A stretch of 34,066 nucleotides of DNA from Nemertoderma westbladi (GCA_032718475.1 JAUCBJ010006311.1:1-34066); one strand, 5' to 3'; shown: positions 8,365 to 17,805, counted from the stretch's first letter. The notes: a model not told the origin generated them from the letters alone. Numbers and translations are program-made.

Positions 8365-11076
8365 TTGAATTTCATCGGAAAACTCTATAATCCCGCTACT
8401 AAGGAAGTGTCGGGGGGCTACTAATTTTGCATACAAATACTTAGCTATGGTATCCTTGTTACCATACCTGATGTTTAATGTATCCCAAACTTGTCTTAAT
8501 CCTTCTGGATGTCCAATAAACTTTAACGCCATTAACTTGGGAGGTCCTTCCAAGCACTTGATGAGGAATCTAAGTTTCTCTCCGTTAGATAGTACAGAGT
8601 TCTGTATGCTATCTTTGTAATATTCGTTGAAAGGTAACCATTTCATCTCATCTCCATTGAATTTGATGATCTCTCCCACTTTGACCGCTTGGCGGGCTTC
8701 TGTTCTAGCCATCTGACGCGTAAAGCTTTCTTGGGCCATCGTGTTATTTAATATCGAATTATCGGTATATAAATTTCTCGGATCATTATCAGGTCTATAG
8801 GGAATATCATTAATAACAGGTCTATAATCACCCTTAATAGGGTTTGCTATAGGAGTTTCAACTTCACTAGCAGTATAGATGCGTGTAGGCTCCACACCTT
8901 GCGCATGTAATACTTCAGACCTAACAGGTTGACACAATGTTACAGGGGGTATTGGTATGCCCTTTTGTATATTGACTAATTTGTCGCGTTCTAGCGCGAT
9001 ACTTTGCTGCACTTCTTGCAACTCTGCTCTACCTTCCCTCACTGTTCCCTTAAGTTGGTGGACAGTCTCCTGCATCTGTCCCAGCAGGAGATTCATCCCC
9101 CACCGTCCCTCTTCCACCCACTCAACCGCCGAAGCGGGAGTCGCCAACATAGTAGCGGGCTGACGCGGGATGACGGGAGACAAATTTTTGATTTCTCTCT
9201 CTGCTATCTGGACAGGGACATTCTCTTGGACTGTTCCACCGGGTACAGGCAGTGTAGTACTATGTAAAGGGAATTTAGAGTTAAGCTCTGGAAGTACAGG
9301 GGTCTCTAACACAGAAGTGACTTTGGGAACGACAGGCCTAATTATCTCAGGCTCATCAACTATTGTAGAGAGTCTTTGGACCTTAATACTTTGGGCTGTA
9401 GGTTCTATACTACTCAAGTCTGTGCTAGCTAGCTGTCTTCTAACAGCTGGGGGCAAATCAGGCAATTTGCGATGGTAAGATGTTTTTCTACGCCTACTTA
9501 GATGAGATCTATTTCCTCCGCCTTCAGGATCGGTAGTCTCGCCTTCCTCCGAGGATGTGTATCCCTGGCGCTTGGGAGTAGATTTTCTCATCATCTGCAT
9601 TTGATTAGCAGTAAACTGTTTATTTATGCTGTCTTGCGTCTCTTGCAGATTTTCCAACTCTAGTTGGATAGTCTCCTCAGACGCTCTCCGTTCGGCTTCT
9701 GCCACTGTTGCCTTTCTTTCGGCTTCCGCCGCTTTTCTTTCTGCTTCTGCTTCTGCCGCTTTTCTTTCGGCTTCTGCTTCTGCCGCTTTTCTTTCGGCTT
9801 CTGCTTCTGCCGCTTTTCTTTCGGCTTCTGCTTCTGCCGCTTTTCTTTCGGCTTCTGCTTCTTTTCTTTCTGCTTCTGCTTCCGCCGCCGCTGCTGCTGC
9901 TACCTTTCTTTTCTCTATCCGTTCTTTCTTTACTTGTTCTTCTCGGACTCTAGTGAGGCGGAGTTTTTCATCACATTCAGCTTGGTTTGCAGCTAACATT
10001 TCGGCATCGATTGAGTCCAACACAAGCTTGGTTCCTTCACTATTAGGGGAAAGTCCAGACAGTCGTCTCCTCAACTCTTCGTCTCCTAGGAATCGCTGAT
10101 AGTCAGACAAATAAATGTCGATAGCGTCTCTAGTTCGCGGTTTCTCGGCGGTCTCTTCGCTTTCCGCTTGAGAAAGGGTGACATCAGTTTGTTCTTCACA
10201 GGTTGATCTCTCTGCCAGCTGGGATTTCCACTGGGTCGTTTCCTGTACTTTGAGATCTACCCGATGTAACCAAGTTTTGACAGCAACCTGCAGCGACGTG
10301 TCCTGTCTTCTTTTGGAAGTTTCCTCAAAGGCTGAGAGGATTAGTCGTATGCGTAGGGTTCTTTCGCGTATTTGGTATAGCAGCTCTTCCTGCTCTTGAG
10401 GTCCTTGAGGTTGTCGAAACAGTTGTTCTTCCAATCGCTCCAAGGAGCCGAAGAATCCCTGCACATATCCTGCTGCCGACCTCTTCCAAACAGCTGGATC
10501 CATTGTATCTTTTGCCACTCCCATCCTGTGTATATCTTCCCAAGTAGCCTCGGACAGATCCAACGGGAGTCCGAGTCCGGGAAAGTTCCATTGTGATTCG
10601 ACAATAGATATCAATTCTTCCCTGGCGTATCCCGCATAATTATCTTGGGTCGCTCGCTTATTCCTCGCCCAGTCGGCTTGATGTTCCTCCACCGCAATGA
10701 ATATAGTAGTTAGCACTGCAGCAGGAAGGGTAAGAAGGGGGTCCGAGTAGACTGTAGCAGCCATCTGCACTCCGCGTTCGGGGGTCAGCTCTACAGTATC
10801 CGAACTGCTGGAGCTATCGGGTCGCTGGGAAGTAGGTTCTTGACCAAGATGTTGCTGCGATAGGACAACTGCCTCTTGGTTCCGTTTGACCTGTGCCCGA
10901 GTGCCTATGATGGACCTATGGTGGATTAGCCTAGGGTCTGATACTACTGGAGGGATGACCTTTTTTGCAGTAGGAGGTGAGCTGAACTCCTTTCTTAATC
11001 GCTCCACACTCCTATCTGTGTCACAGATGGTTGTATCGATCAGACTGTCTGACAGGTTTTGCTGAGTGTCAGACAT
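8362..11076 (-). CDS. BEL/Pao Gag polyprotein with repeat-built coiled coil
   Basis: A 904-codon ORF starting MSDTQQNLSD. The first ~380 residues are hydrophilic and low in recognisable motifs. Residues ~390-490 are a highly charged Ala/Glu/Arg/Lys run built from nine-residue units (AEAEAERKA), strongly predicted to be helical coiled coil. Residues ~500-780 are Ser/Pro-rich and likely disordered. From ~780 to the end lies a Gag domain of the DUF1759 type (starts near FNGDEMKWLPFNEYYKD at ~806, then LKCLEGPP-like and YGNKDTIAKYLYAKL), which stops abruptly at the UAG and resumes in the next ORF. Known role of the family: particle assembly around the genomic RNA. The length is unusual; many BEL/Pao Gags are shorter, and the N-terminal half is extra. 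The frame is uninterrupted, consistent with recent activity or selection. Confidence 0.85.
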   Translation of the reverse strand: MSDTQQNLSDSLIDTTICDTDRSVERLRKEFSSPPTAKKVIPPVVSDPRLIHHRSIIGTRAQVKRNQEAVVLSQQHLGQEPTSQRPDSSSSSDTVELTPERGVQMAATVYSDPLLTLPAAVLTTIFIAVEEHQADWARNKRATQDNYAGYAREELISIVESQWNFPGLGLPLDLSEATWEDIHRMGVAKDTMDPAVWKRSAAGYVQGFFGSLERLEEQLFRQPQGPQEQEELLYQIRERTLRIRLILSAFEETSKRRQDTSLQVAVKTWLHRVDLKVQETTQWKSQLAERSTCEEQTDVTLSQAESEETAEKPRTRDAIDIYLSDYQRFLGDEELRRRLSGLSPNSEGTKLVLDSIDAEMLAANQAECDEKLRLTRVREEQVKKERIEKRKVAAAAAAEAEAERKEAEAERKAAEAEAERKAAEAEAERKAAEAEAERKAAEAEAERKAAEAERKATVAEAERRASEETIQLELENLQETQDSINKQFTANQMQMMRKSTPKRQGYTSSEEGETTDPEGGGNRSHLSRRRKTSYHRKLPDLPPAVRRQLASTDLSSIEPTAQSIKVQRLSTIVDEPEIIRPVVPKVTSVLETPVLPELNSKFPLHSTTLPVPGGTVQENVPVQIAEREIKNLSPVIPRQPATMLATPASAVEWVEEGRWGMNLLLGQMQETVHQLKGTVREGRAELQEVQQSIALERDKLVNIQKGIPIPPVTLCQPVRSEVLHAQGVEPTRIYTASEVETPIANPIKGDYRPVINDIPYRPDNDPRNLYTDNSILNNTMAQESFTRQMARTEARQAVKVGEIIKFNGDEMKWLPFNEYYKDSIQNSVLSNGEKLRFLIKCLEGPPKLMALKFIGHPEGLRQVWDTLNIRYGNKDTIAKYLYAKLVAPRHFLSSGIIEFSDEIQ
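9700..9890 (-). repeat. 27-bp coding minisatellite in gag
   Basis: At least four near-perfect 27-bp units (+ strand TTCTTTCGGCTTCTGCTTCT plus seven more bases) sit inside the Gag ORF, flanked by degenerate units. Each adds nine residues of AEAEAERKA, so copy number can change without breaking the frame and would lengthen the coiled coil. Confidence 0.85.
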
Positions 11077-11223
11077 GTTTAGCTATACAGTTGAATGTCT
11101 ACTACTATATTTTCAGTTAAAGCAAGTCTGGTAATTCAGTATGACCGCAAGCCTAGCGATTTATTACCGATACCGTTACTCAGTGTAACGTGATATATAT
11201 ACAATATATTAGAATACCGGTAT

Positions 11224-11585
11224 GCTTATAGTATATATATAAGTATTATTACAGACTAGATTTGTCACAGAGTACCGGTATATAATTTTAGCACAAATAT
11301 ATATAAATATATAATAGGCCTATCGTGAATACCGGTATACAGCTGACACGTATAGTATATATAAGTATTATTACAGACTAGATTTGTCACAGAGTACCGG
11401 TATATAATTTTAGCACAAATATATATAAATATATAATAGGCCTATCGTGAATACCGGTATACAGCTGACACTTATAGTATATATAAGTATAATTATGAAC
11501 TAGAATTAATTACAGAGTACCGGTATGATTTCAGCTCAAATTTATAGAAATAAATATAATAAGCCTATGGTAAGTACCGGTATGT
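11224..11585. repeat. Three tandem ~122-bp units
   Basis: Units start at 11225, 11349 and 11470 (TATAGTATATATAAGTAT...). The first two are nearly identical and the third is diverged. Each unit carries two TACCGGTA palindromes about 65 bp apart. Confidence 0.88.
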
Positions 11586-12571
11586 CAATTATTTTTAGAA
11601 TAATTGAATTCCTGAATATTTTAGGGTGACTTAGTTACTTTAACTTACTTTGTTACCGTTATTTAAGCAGTAGTCCAACTGATAGTGAGACCTAGTTGTT
11701 GTATGACAGGCCTACTATTTATAAATCGTTTGAGTTGATTTATAATATTTATATACCCGTTTAAAATGGGTTTTTGTCAATATTTGAAATAAATGTTATT
11801 ATTTCTGGGGGTCACTACACAGAAGCTGTGCGCTCTCAGTGAAGTGCTATTTATTTGACACTAAAACTGATAATTCTAATTTACCTAAGTTACTTAATAC
11901 TACAAATTACTTACGATATGGTTGAGATTAAATCTCTAATTAAACACAACAAAAATATTACGTACGAATTTTTAGGGTAATTTTACAGGAAGTCTACAAA
12001 CCAGCCTAACAAAGGGTTAGATTTCTGGTTATCACAATGAACAGGGTACTACGGTATTTGAAATAATAAGTAGTAGTAAATACACTGCGTTGTCCAGATA
12101 GGAAAATACCACCGCCTGACGACCTATAACCGTATCGCTATAGGTACTACGTTATGTATCACGGATTGTTCCTACCCAGAAGTTAATAGAGCTAACGAAT
12201 GTGCCTATCAACCACTTTACAACACAAATATACTGCCTACACACTAATTACTTCGGAAAGCACTGTACACTAAACCCTAAATTAGGTACAAGTACCGGTA
12301 TAACAAATAATCAGTAGTTAAATATACTTGAACAGTTAAAAGAACCACGGCATCTGCTGGAGTGACCAGAGCACAAAGTCACCAGTCTTGTCCTACGCCA
12401 AGCAGCCTGTGTAGTACCGGGGTTAATTTAACTATAACGGTATGTATAACAAGCACAATTACTGTAGGAATAAACTTGGGGACATGAATGTTGCGAATAA
12501 TCGCATAAACTCTGAATAATAAATATTACGCTACCCGTACAGAATACTCAAACAAAAATACAAACCAAACG

Positions 12572-13034
12572 CTGGCAGACTACTATCAAGCCTAAACAAA
12601 CTACAGTATGTGCAGATTCTGAAACTGTTAGTTAGTATGCGTTCTAACACGGTAGTACGACTTATTCTTTAAGAGGGGATTGACCTTACAGCATATGGCT
12701 GCCCCAACTTACTAACGGCACTTTATCAGACAAACTCTACACACGCAGCAATCCCTTCAGACCTAACAATAGCTAGACAACAATCCAGCCTACAAAATAT
12801 CTGAGTAATAACTATTACGGTACCTGAACAGACCACACAAACAAACACAGGCTAAAACACTGGCAGACTACTATCAAGCCTAAACAAACTACAGTATGTG
12901 CAGATTCTGAAACTGTTAGTTAGTATGCGTTCTAACACGGTAGTACGACTTATTCTTTAAGAGGGGATTGACCTTACAGCATATGGCTGCCCCAACTTAC
13001 TAACGGCACTTTATCAGACAAACTCTACACACGC
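12572..13034. repeat. 288-bp tandem duplication with 175-bp identical core
   Basis: 12572-12746 and 12860-13034 match base for base as far as I could check (CTGGCAGACTACTATCAAGC through ACACACGC). Flanking sequence is also related, so the unit is about 288 bp. The identity implies a recent duplication or conversion. Confidence 0.88.
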
Positions 13035-13262
13035 CGTAATCTCTCCAAACTCAACAACAGTCAGACAGCAGCTCAGCCTACAATTATCTGAACAATCTGA
13101 GCAGGGTCACACGCCTTCTGCTCAATATTAGCCTACTAGTAAATAAAACCGACAGAAATAAGTAGAATCTCAAATAAAAATCAGGGCGGCCGTTCCCTGA
13201 TTAAGTACCAAGACCTACCGGTATACAATAATCAAAATCGAATAATACTAATGTACTTATAC

Positions 13263-13392
13263 AGCAGTACCGGTTAGGACAGTTGGGCCTACAGACCTAC
13301 AGAAATACCGGTTCTGGCAGTTGGACCTACGGACCTACAGCAGTACCGGTTCTGGCAGTTGGGCCTACTGACCTACAGAAGTACCGGTTCAG
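13263..13392. repeat. Three tandem ~45-bp units with ACCGGT
   Basis: The units read AGTACCGGTTCTGGCAGTTG followed by GGCCTACNGACCTACAG. They lie just inside the 5' LTR, ahead of Gag in element orientation. Confidence 0.8.
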
Positions 13393-13421
13393 GTTTACCG
13401 GTCACTACGGTATTTTGCAAC

Positions 13422-13442
13422 CTTATTGCTTACTGCAATAAG
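13422..13442 (-). other. Perfect 8-bp hairpin next to the primer site
   Basis: The - strand reads CTTATTGC-AGTAA-GCAATAAG. It begins 4 nt after the 11-nt primer-site candidate. Its TTATTGCAGT is also exactly complementary to ACTGCAATAA in the LTR (1838-1847; 5' LTR copy 13650-13659), so an LTR-leader pairing is possible, like the U5-IR structures of retroviruses. Confidence 0.6.
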
Positions 13443-13446
13443 ATCG

Positions 13447-13457
13447 ATAACTGTTAT
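13447..13457 (-). promoter_or_regulatory. Candidate self-priming primer-binding site
   Basis: Immediately after the 5' LTR in element orientation the sequence is ATAACAGTTAT. A standard tRNA primer site would begin with TGG, and none lies within the next ~50 nt. The 11 nt are perfectly complementary to an LTR segment (2398-2408 / 14210-14220). The fission-yeast element Tf1 primes itself in this way from 11 nt of its mRNA 5' end. The 11-mer is a near-palindrome, which makes a chance match somewhat likelier. Confidence 0.4.
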
Positions 13458-14666
13458 TGTTCGCGCTTTTGAAGACCTTTAGCAGTTTAACCTGCCAAAA
13501 TTTATATGTCTTTTAGTTAATTAAAACACCTTTAGCATACGACAATATTTTATGCTAATAAACAAAACATTAACCGAAGCCAGCCCATGCGCGATCATTC
13601 ACCCGATGGATCTACACCCGGGAGGCTGAATTCGGCTGCTTAAATTTTATTATTGCAGTGTAAGGTTGCAGTGTAAACCTACTGTATTATTAGATAGATC
13701 GTTAATGATTAATTTCTGACAGATATTATTGGCTTTCGGGAAATATTAACAGTTCCTTTAGGACGTGGCGCTCTATCTATTTAAACAGAACTAGGACTTA
13801 TACTAAACGCAACGATACTGCTTATGATTAAAGTATAAGGCGCATTCTTTAGGAAATGCTTTGTTACCAATCACAATCATACACACTATTCTGCCGACCG
13901 TCAGTATATTTGATCACACATAAAGAGAGCAGCAATTGACTCATGTAGGGTCTGCTAAATAACATTAGATTCAATACACACCACATTAATATAAATCGCA
14001 ATTGTTATGTATAGCCTGTCTCTCTAACCTGTAGTGTATCAAGAAAATTGGGAATTTTGGGTGATTTATCCGTATTCTCCAAAGGGCAATAATTCATCAA
14101 CAAATAGATACAATTAATAACTGACGGTAAATAACAGTACAAACAATATGATTAGTGCAGTTAAATTAAGTGAGTAAGACTAGATCGGATAAGTAGGATG
14201 GATGGATGGATAACAGTTATACTTTCGATAATTTAAGCAGTTTTACTAGAGTTCTTCCCAAAAGCCGGTGTTATGGCGAAAAATGGGAACACAACAACAG
14301 AATCATATGAAGAATCATATGACTAGCTGACTATACGAGGATACCAACTACCCTTATTCCCCGAAGCTCCCGTCCAACACAGAGGATGAGCATAGAGATA
14401 GGAAATTCAGTTCAGTAGCTCTGGGATAGGTCGAAATCAACGCCCACTCAAATTCTATTGGCCGACACGGGCAGCAGGGCTGAGGCAACCTCCCTAAGCT
14501 GGTTGGCCGATTAAACGGAGCCCAGATACCTCCGTACAGCATATCAGCCAATAAGCTGGTAGCTTGCACTATTTTAGCTATAGATCCCTTTTAGAGTATT
14601 CTAGCGACCGGGGGGGAACTGGCCAGCAAAGGCAAACGTATCAGTTATCCCACAAAAGCTTTTACA
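13458..14666 (-). repeat. 5' LTR of the BEL/Pao element
   Basis: Partner of 1646-2854. Promoter and transcript start are expected here, with transcription running toward lower coordinates. The ends match the other copy exactly (TG...CA) and the outer end abuts TTGAT. Confidence 0.95.
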
Positions 14667-14671
14667 TTGAT
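14667..14671. repeat. Target-site duplication TTGAT (right copy)
   Basis: Matches 1641-1645 exactly and abuts the outer end of the 5' LTR. Confidence 0.93.
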
Positions 14672-14715
14672 AGTAACAATGTGTTGGCAAGCTGTATTTA
14701 TCGAGGTGTTTGTTA

Positions 14716-14775
14716 TTATACATTTATTATAGGAAGGGATAGACCCCTAGATCCCTTCCTATAATAAATGTATAA
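14716..14775. repeat. Perfect 25-bp inverted repeat with 10-nt loop
   Basis: Arms 14716-14740 and 14751-14775 pair without a mismatch (inner arm TTATAGGAAGGGAT, loop AGACCCCTAG). The hairpin lies 45 bp outside the LTR element. It could be a tiny fold-back transposon relic, a cruciform or a microRNA-like precursor; the sequence does not decide between these. Confidence 0.85.
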
Positions 14776-15845
14776 AAATTTCATAGAGTTTTTAAACTTG
14801 TATTTTTCGCCGGTTTGTGAAAATTGTTGTACCAGCACCTAATTTTTGAAAATAAGCAAATTGATCAGGTTTATGAGAGGGTCCTGAATCCGATGGAACC
14901 AATAAAAACACCACTGGACATCGCAACCTTTTACTTGTTGGTGATGGGAACGAAATTTGATGCTAGCACCAAAATTTACCAAATTACGCCGAAAAATACA
15001 AGTAGCAATTATCTGGCATATTAGAAATGTACAACATTAGAATCAGAGCCTGAGAAAACCTGACAATGTGAATTTATAGCATCGTATAAGTGAATAAAAA
15101 ACGTTGTGTTCTAACTGAAAAGTGCTGGTTACTTGTTTTTTTCATTTTTTTCCTACGCAGAGAGGACAGCCATTTATAGTAATCATATCATTTTTAAATA
15201 TTTTCCAATGTATTTTGCGCCCCAGATAAACTGTATTGAAAAACAATAAACCGAAAAATGTAACTTTCAAATTTTGTGAAAATTGTGCACTATTTGTAAT
15301 TTTGGTGCTGCAATATAACCACCGCAGTACATTTTTATTAAATTTTTTTTTCGGCCGGATCCAGACTAGTGATACCTACGTACAAACAAAAAATCAGACG
15401 TTTTCGTAAAAATTTGTAGATTTAAGAGGGCGGGGGTGGTCAATTTGACCCCCTCACCCCCCCCCCCCCCCCCCCTGTATTCGTACAACATTTTATAGCC
15501 CGGTACTAATAGTGTTAAATTATGCATACAATTAGCCTCGAAATAACGATATTTCATGTCCAAGTGCACGGGGCAGTCTGCATCACGAAGATGCGCAATC
15601 ATAAAGTAGCATAGTGACAGCCCTACCCCGCTACCGGTCCAAATTCACGAAATTCGCATTCACGCAAACAAACGCGTAAAATAAGACTCGAGATAGCTAT
15701 GAGAGAATTTGTAAAGCTTTGTCATTTTCAAATCAATTAGATTAATTCGATTAATTAATTATGGCAAACTCGTGAAATATTCTATGTTCCAACCAAAATT
15801 CCATTGCCTTTATCATGTTATGTTCTTTATGTCCAAATCCTGGAC
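14776..15845. other. Right flank of LTR element, non-coding repeats
   Basis: 14790-15010 resembles the left-flank repeats (AGCACC...TTTTTGAAAAT, then CTGAAT-CGATGGAACC). 15280-15350 has another TTTGGTGCT block. A run of 19 C follows at 15457-15475 after CCCCTCA. I see no gene; a 78-codon - strand frame at 15366-15602 simply reads through the C run. Confidence 0.5.
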
Positions 15846-16415
15846 TCAGAAGATATTTGCTCCACTCAGAATTTTATATCCCATTAGTTCCAAAAGCAAT
15901 ACAAATCGGCTACCATCAACCTCCACATTAATGTCTATATGAATGATGTTTTGATCAAAGGGGGCAATATAATCTCATCAATTTTGATGCCAGACTGAGA
16001 TGGCTATACTGAGATGACTATTGATAACTCTCAGGATCAAAACCTAATGGTTTATGCATATTTATTTCAAAATTTGTCAGTGGTTTTTAAGATTGTATTA
16101 TGCAGATTGGAATAACTATAGTCTTCAGAAGTGCTTTGAGTTTGTTATATATATATTATGTGGTTTATTTTCAGTATTAAAAATATCACATAAGAATGAA
16201 CGCAATTCACCACAAGCTATGTATGGGTCATCATCAACAATAAGATCATCAATGTTGTCTATCCTGCATTCAAAGGCAGATTTTAATTCAGCCTTTACAT
16301 ACTCTGCAGATATTTGTGACATATTCGATATTGAATCATTAGTTGTAGTATCAGTACCTAGTAGTTGTATTAATAGTTCCATCATCAAAAGCATCCTGGA
16401 GAATCTCTTGATCCA
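15846..16415 (-). pseudogene. Exon-like coding islands, - strand, unknown protein
   Basis: Two open stretches with protein-like composition. The first starts at ATG 16415 (MDQEILQDAFDDGT...), changes frame near 16350, and runs on as ...MSQISAEYVKAELKSAFECR...GELRSFL to a GTGATA donor at 16184-16189. The second begins after an AG at 15974-15975 (YIAPFDQNIIHIDINVEVDG...) and stops at 15846. The donor leaves one base and the acceptor exon supplies two, so splice phase matches. The frame change in the first island argues for decay or for another small intron I could not place. I recognise no domain. Random frames of this size do occur in DNA like this. Confidence 0.35.
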
Positions 16416-17212
16416 TTGGGATAAGGTTAACACCCATATATTGACTATTTCAACTGCGGTTGTTATCAGTAATAATATCATTCTTTAATAGAATCTTGGC
16501 AGTTAAGAATGTCAGTTAATCTTCGTCCATTTTTCAACATGTAATAATGATAACAAGTTGAACATATAGTTTTGTTGATACCTGAGATATCCTTTTGATT
16601 TACCATATATATTAGAATACCTACCTTCATTGTCTTATTATTCTTCCGATATAAATAATATGTAGGCTAGTAAATATATTGTAAAGCAGATGCTACAGCT
16701 TGTAAATGAAAAATAAGCCCCTAAATATTTTCTGCTTATTCCTTTAATAAGACTGTCACAAACTTGTAGGAAATGATACTCAACTTCCACTTCATTATTG
16801 TTACAAAGAAAAACAGAGTACATTCCCAGGGTATGTTATACAATCTATTGTACTCTATTAAAAGTGAAGGGGAGGAACAATTTAGCTGCACTATAGGTAG
16901 GTATATGTAAGGTTACATGCATGCCCATTCATCATATTATTTAGATATAGCACCATTGGATAGGAGTTCTTAAAATAAAGCACACCTTTGGGAGACTGGG
17001 TCTTTTGTAGTACCAGATTTTTATAAACTGTGAACATAGTCATTCATTTACATCTTTAATAAATTGACCATTACACTGCACTGCACAGCTTGTAGATTGC
17101 AAGCCCATCTTAAGGTGATCGAAATGAGGGTATCTCAAACTTGAGATGTCCAATTCCTATAACTTTTGATTAGCATGTCAGACTGCTGCATGTAGTATGG
17201 TTGTTTAAAGGG
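16416..17212. other. AT-rich region, no firm gene
   Basis: A 61-codon - strand frame (16638-16823, beginning MYSVFLCNNNEVEVEYHF) has somewhat protein-like composition and lies upstream of the 15.8-16.4 kb islands on the same strand, so it may belong with them. I found no supported splice sites. The rest looks non-coding. Confidence 0.35.
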
Positions 17213-17805
17213 AGGGGGGGGGGGGGTGGCGTTGCTCATTTTCTGACCAAAAAGACGAATTTTTGAAACATATCCTATCTGATGCAGAATGTCATGCTGA
17301 ATCAAAATAATATGGAAACCGTTTTCCATATCTTGCTTAGTTTCGAGATATCTGGGGTAGAATATACTGGCACCGATATAGCGTGATATCGGTAAATGCG
17401 ATGATGTTTGGTGTTTGCATTCAATTTGTGCAAATTTCTGTGCTCAGTGGTGCCAATTGGATGTCTCCACGAGTAAAAGCACAAAATTGTAATTGATAAG
17501 CTATTTTTTTATGATTATTGGACCTACTGGTCAGTTTATAAGACAACTTCAAGTCTCCGGAACAATGAAGGGTCTCATAAAGTGACTCCACAGTCTTTGC
17601 GGGATTATGCGGAATAGACTTATTAGTATACCTTCTCAAGTAAAATTTTGTGCTCTTTCTCGTGGAGACATCCAATTGTCACCACTGAGCACATAAATTT
17701 GCAGAAATTGAATGCAAACCCCAAAATGAAATTCTGTATCAGGTAGGATATATTTCAAAAATTCGACTTTTTGGTCAGAAAATGGAGCCCCCCCCCCCCC
17801 CCCCT
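17213..17805. repeat. Long fold-back repeat bounded by poly-G and poly-C
   Basis: 17214-17293 (13 G, then CATTTTCTGACCAAAAAG...) pairs with 17727-17804 (...CTTTTTGGTCAGAAAATG, then 17 C). 17407-17491 (TTGCATTCAATTT...ATTGGATGTCTCCACGAG) pairs with 17642-17725. The left arm carries an extra 113 bp (17294-17406) with two small perfect hairpins (arms ATATGGAAA and ACCGATAT). The spacer between arms is 150 bp. Pairing is roughly 85-90% by eye. It resembles a non-coding fold-back (MITE-like) element or an inverted pair of one repeat. No TSD was identified. Confidence 0.75.

Larger units (their letters stand above)
11077..13446 (-). other. Long repeat-rich leader between 5' LTR and Gag
   Basis: About 2.4 kb without a long sense ORF, made largely of tandem duplications, described separately. 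The palindromic core ACCGGT (often TACCGGTA) recurs more than a dozen times from 11210 to 13405 and is rare elsewhere in the window. Leaders hold packaging and dimerisation signals in related elements; such a role here is inference. Confidence 0.6.
1646..14666 (-). mobile_element. Non-autonomous BEL/Pao-type LTR retrotransposon, 13,021 bp
   Basis: Seen: two 1,209-bp direct repeats (1646-2854 and 13458-14666, constant offset 11,812, no indels) ending TG...CA, flanked by TTGAT duplications. In element orientation (- strand) the order is 5' LTR, leader, Gag ORF, UAG, zinc-knuckle/protease ORF, non-coding spacer, accessory zinc-knuckle ORF, polypurine tract, 3' LTR. The Gag (DUF1759-like) and retropepsin (DUF1758-like, DSGST) modules and the stretch W-R-H...NPADIASRG...W-L-G mark the BEL/Pao superfamily. 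Missing: reverse transcriptase, RNase H and the integrase catalytic core. No frame in the element shows these domains. Only four LTR differences were found, so insertion was recent and proteins supplied in trans are inferred. Its coding parts are more GC-rich than the flanking host DNA. Confidence 0.9.

Noticed and set aside
9626-10099. Long + strand frames rich in Ser/Ala/Phe/Leu opposite Gag
   Set aside because: They are antisense readings of the 27-bp Gag repeat; the - strand frame is longer and carries the known domains.
11224-13392. CRISPR-like array
   Set aside because: Units are contiguous tandem duplications without unique spacers, in a eukaryotic retrotransposon leader.
13410-13457. 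Canonical tRNA primer-binding site
   Set aside because: No TGG follows the LTR end on the element strand within about 50 nt.
15366-15602. 78-codon - strand ORF
   Set aside because: It reads through a C19 run as poly-Gly and has no conserved-looking content.
16054-16488. 144-codon + strand ORF
   Set aside because: It lies opposite the more protein-like - strand islands and reads as low-complexity Ser/Ile-rich sequence.
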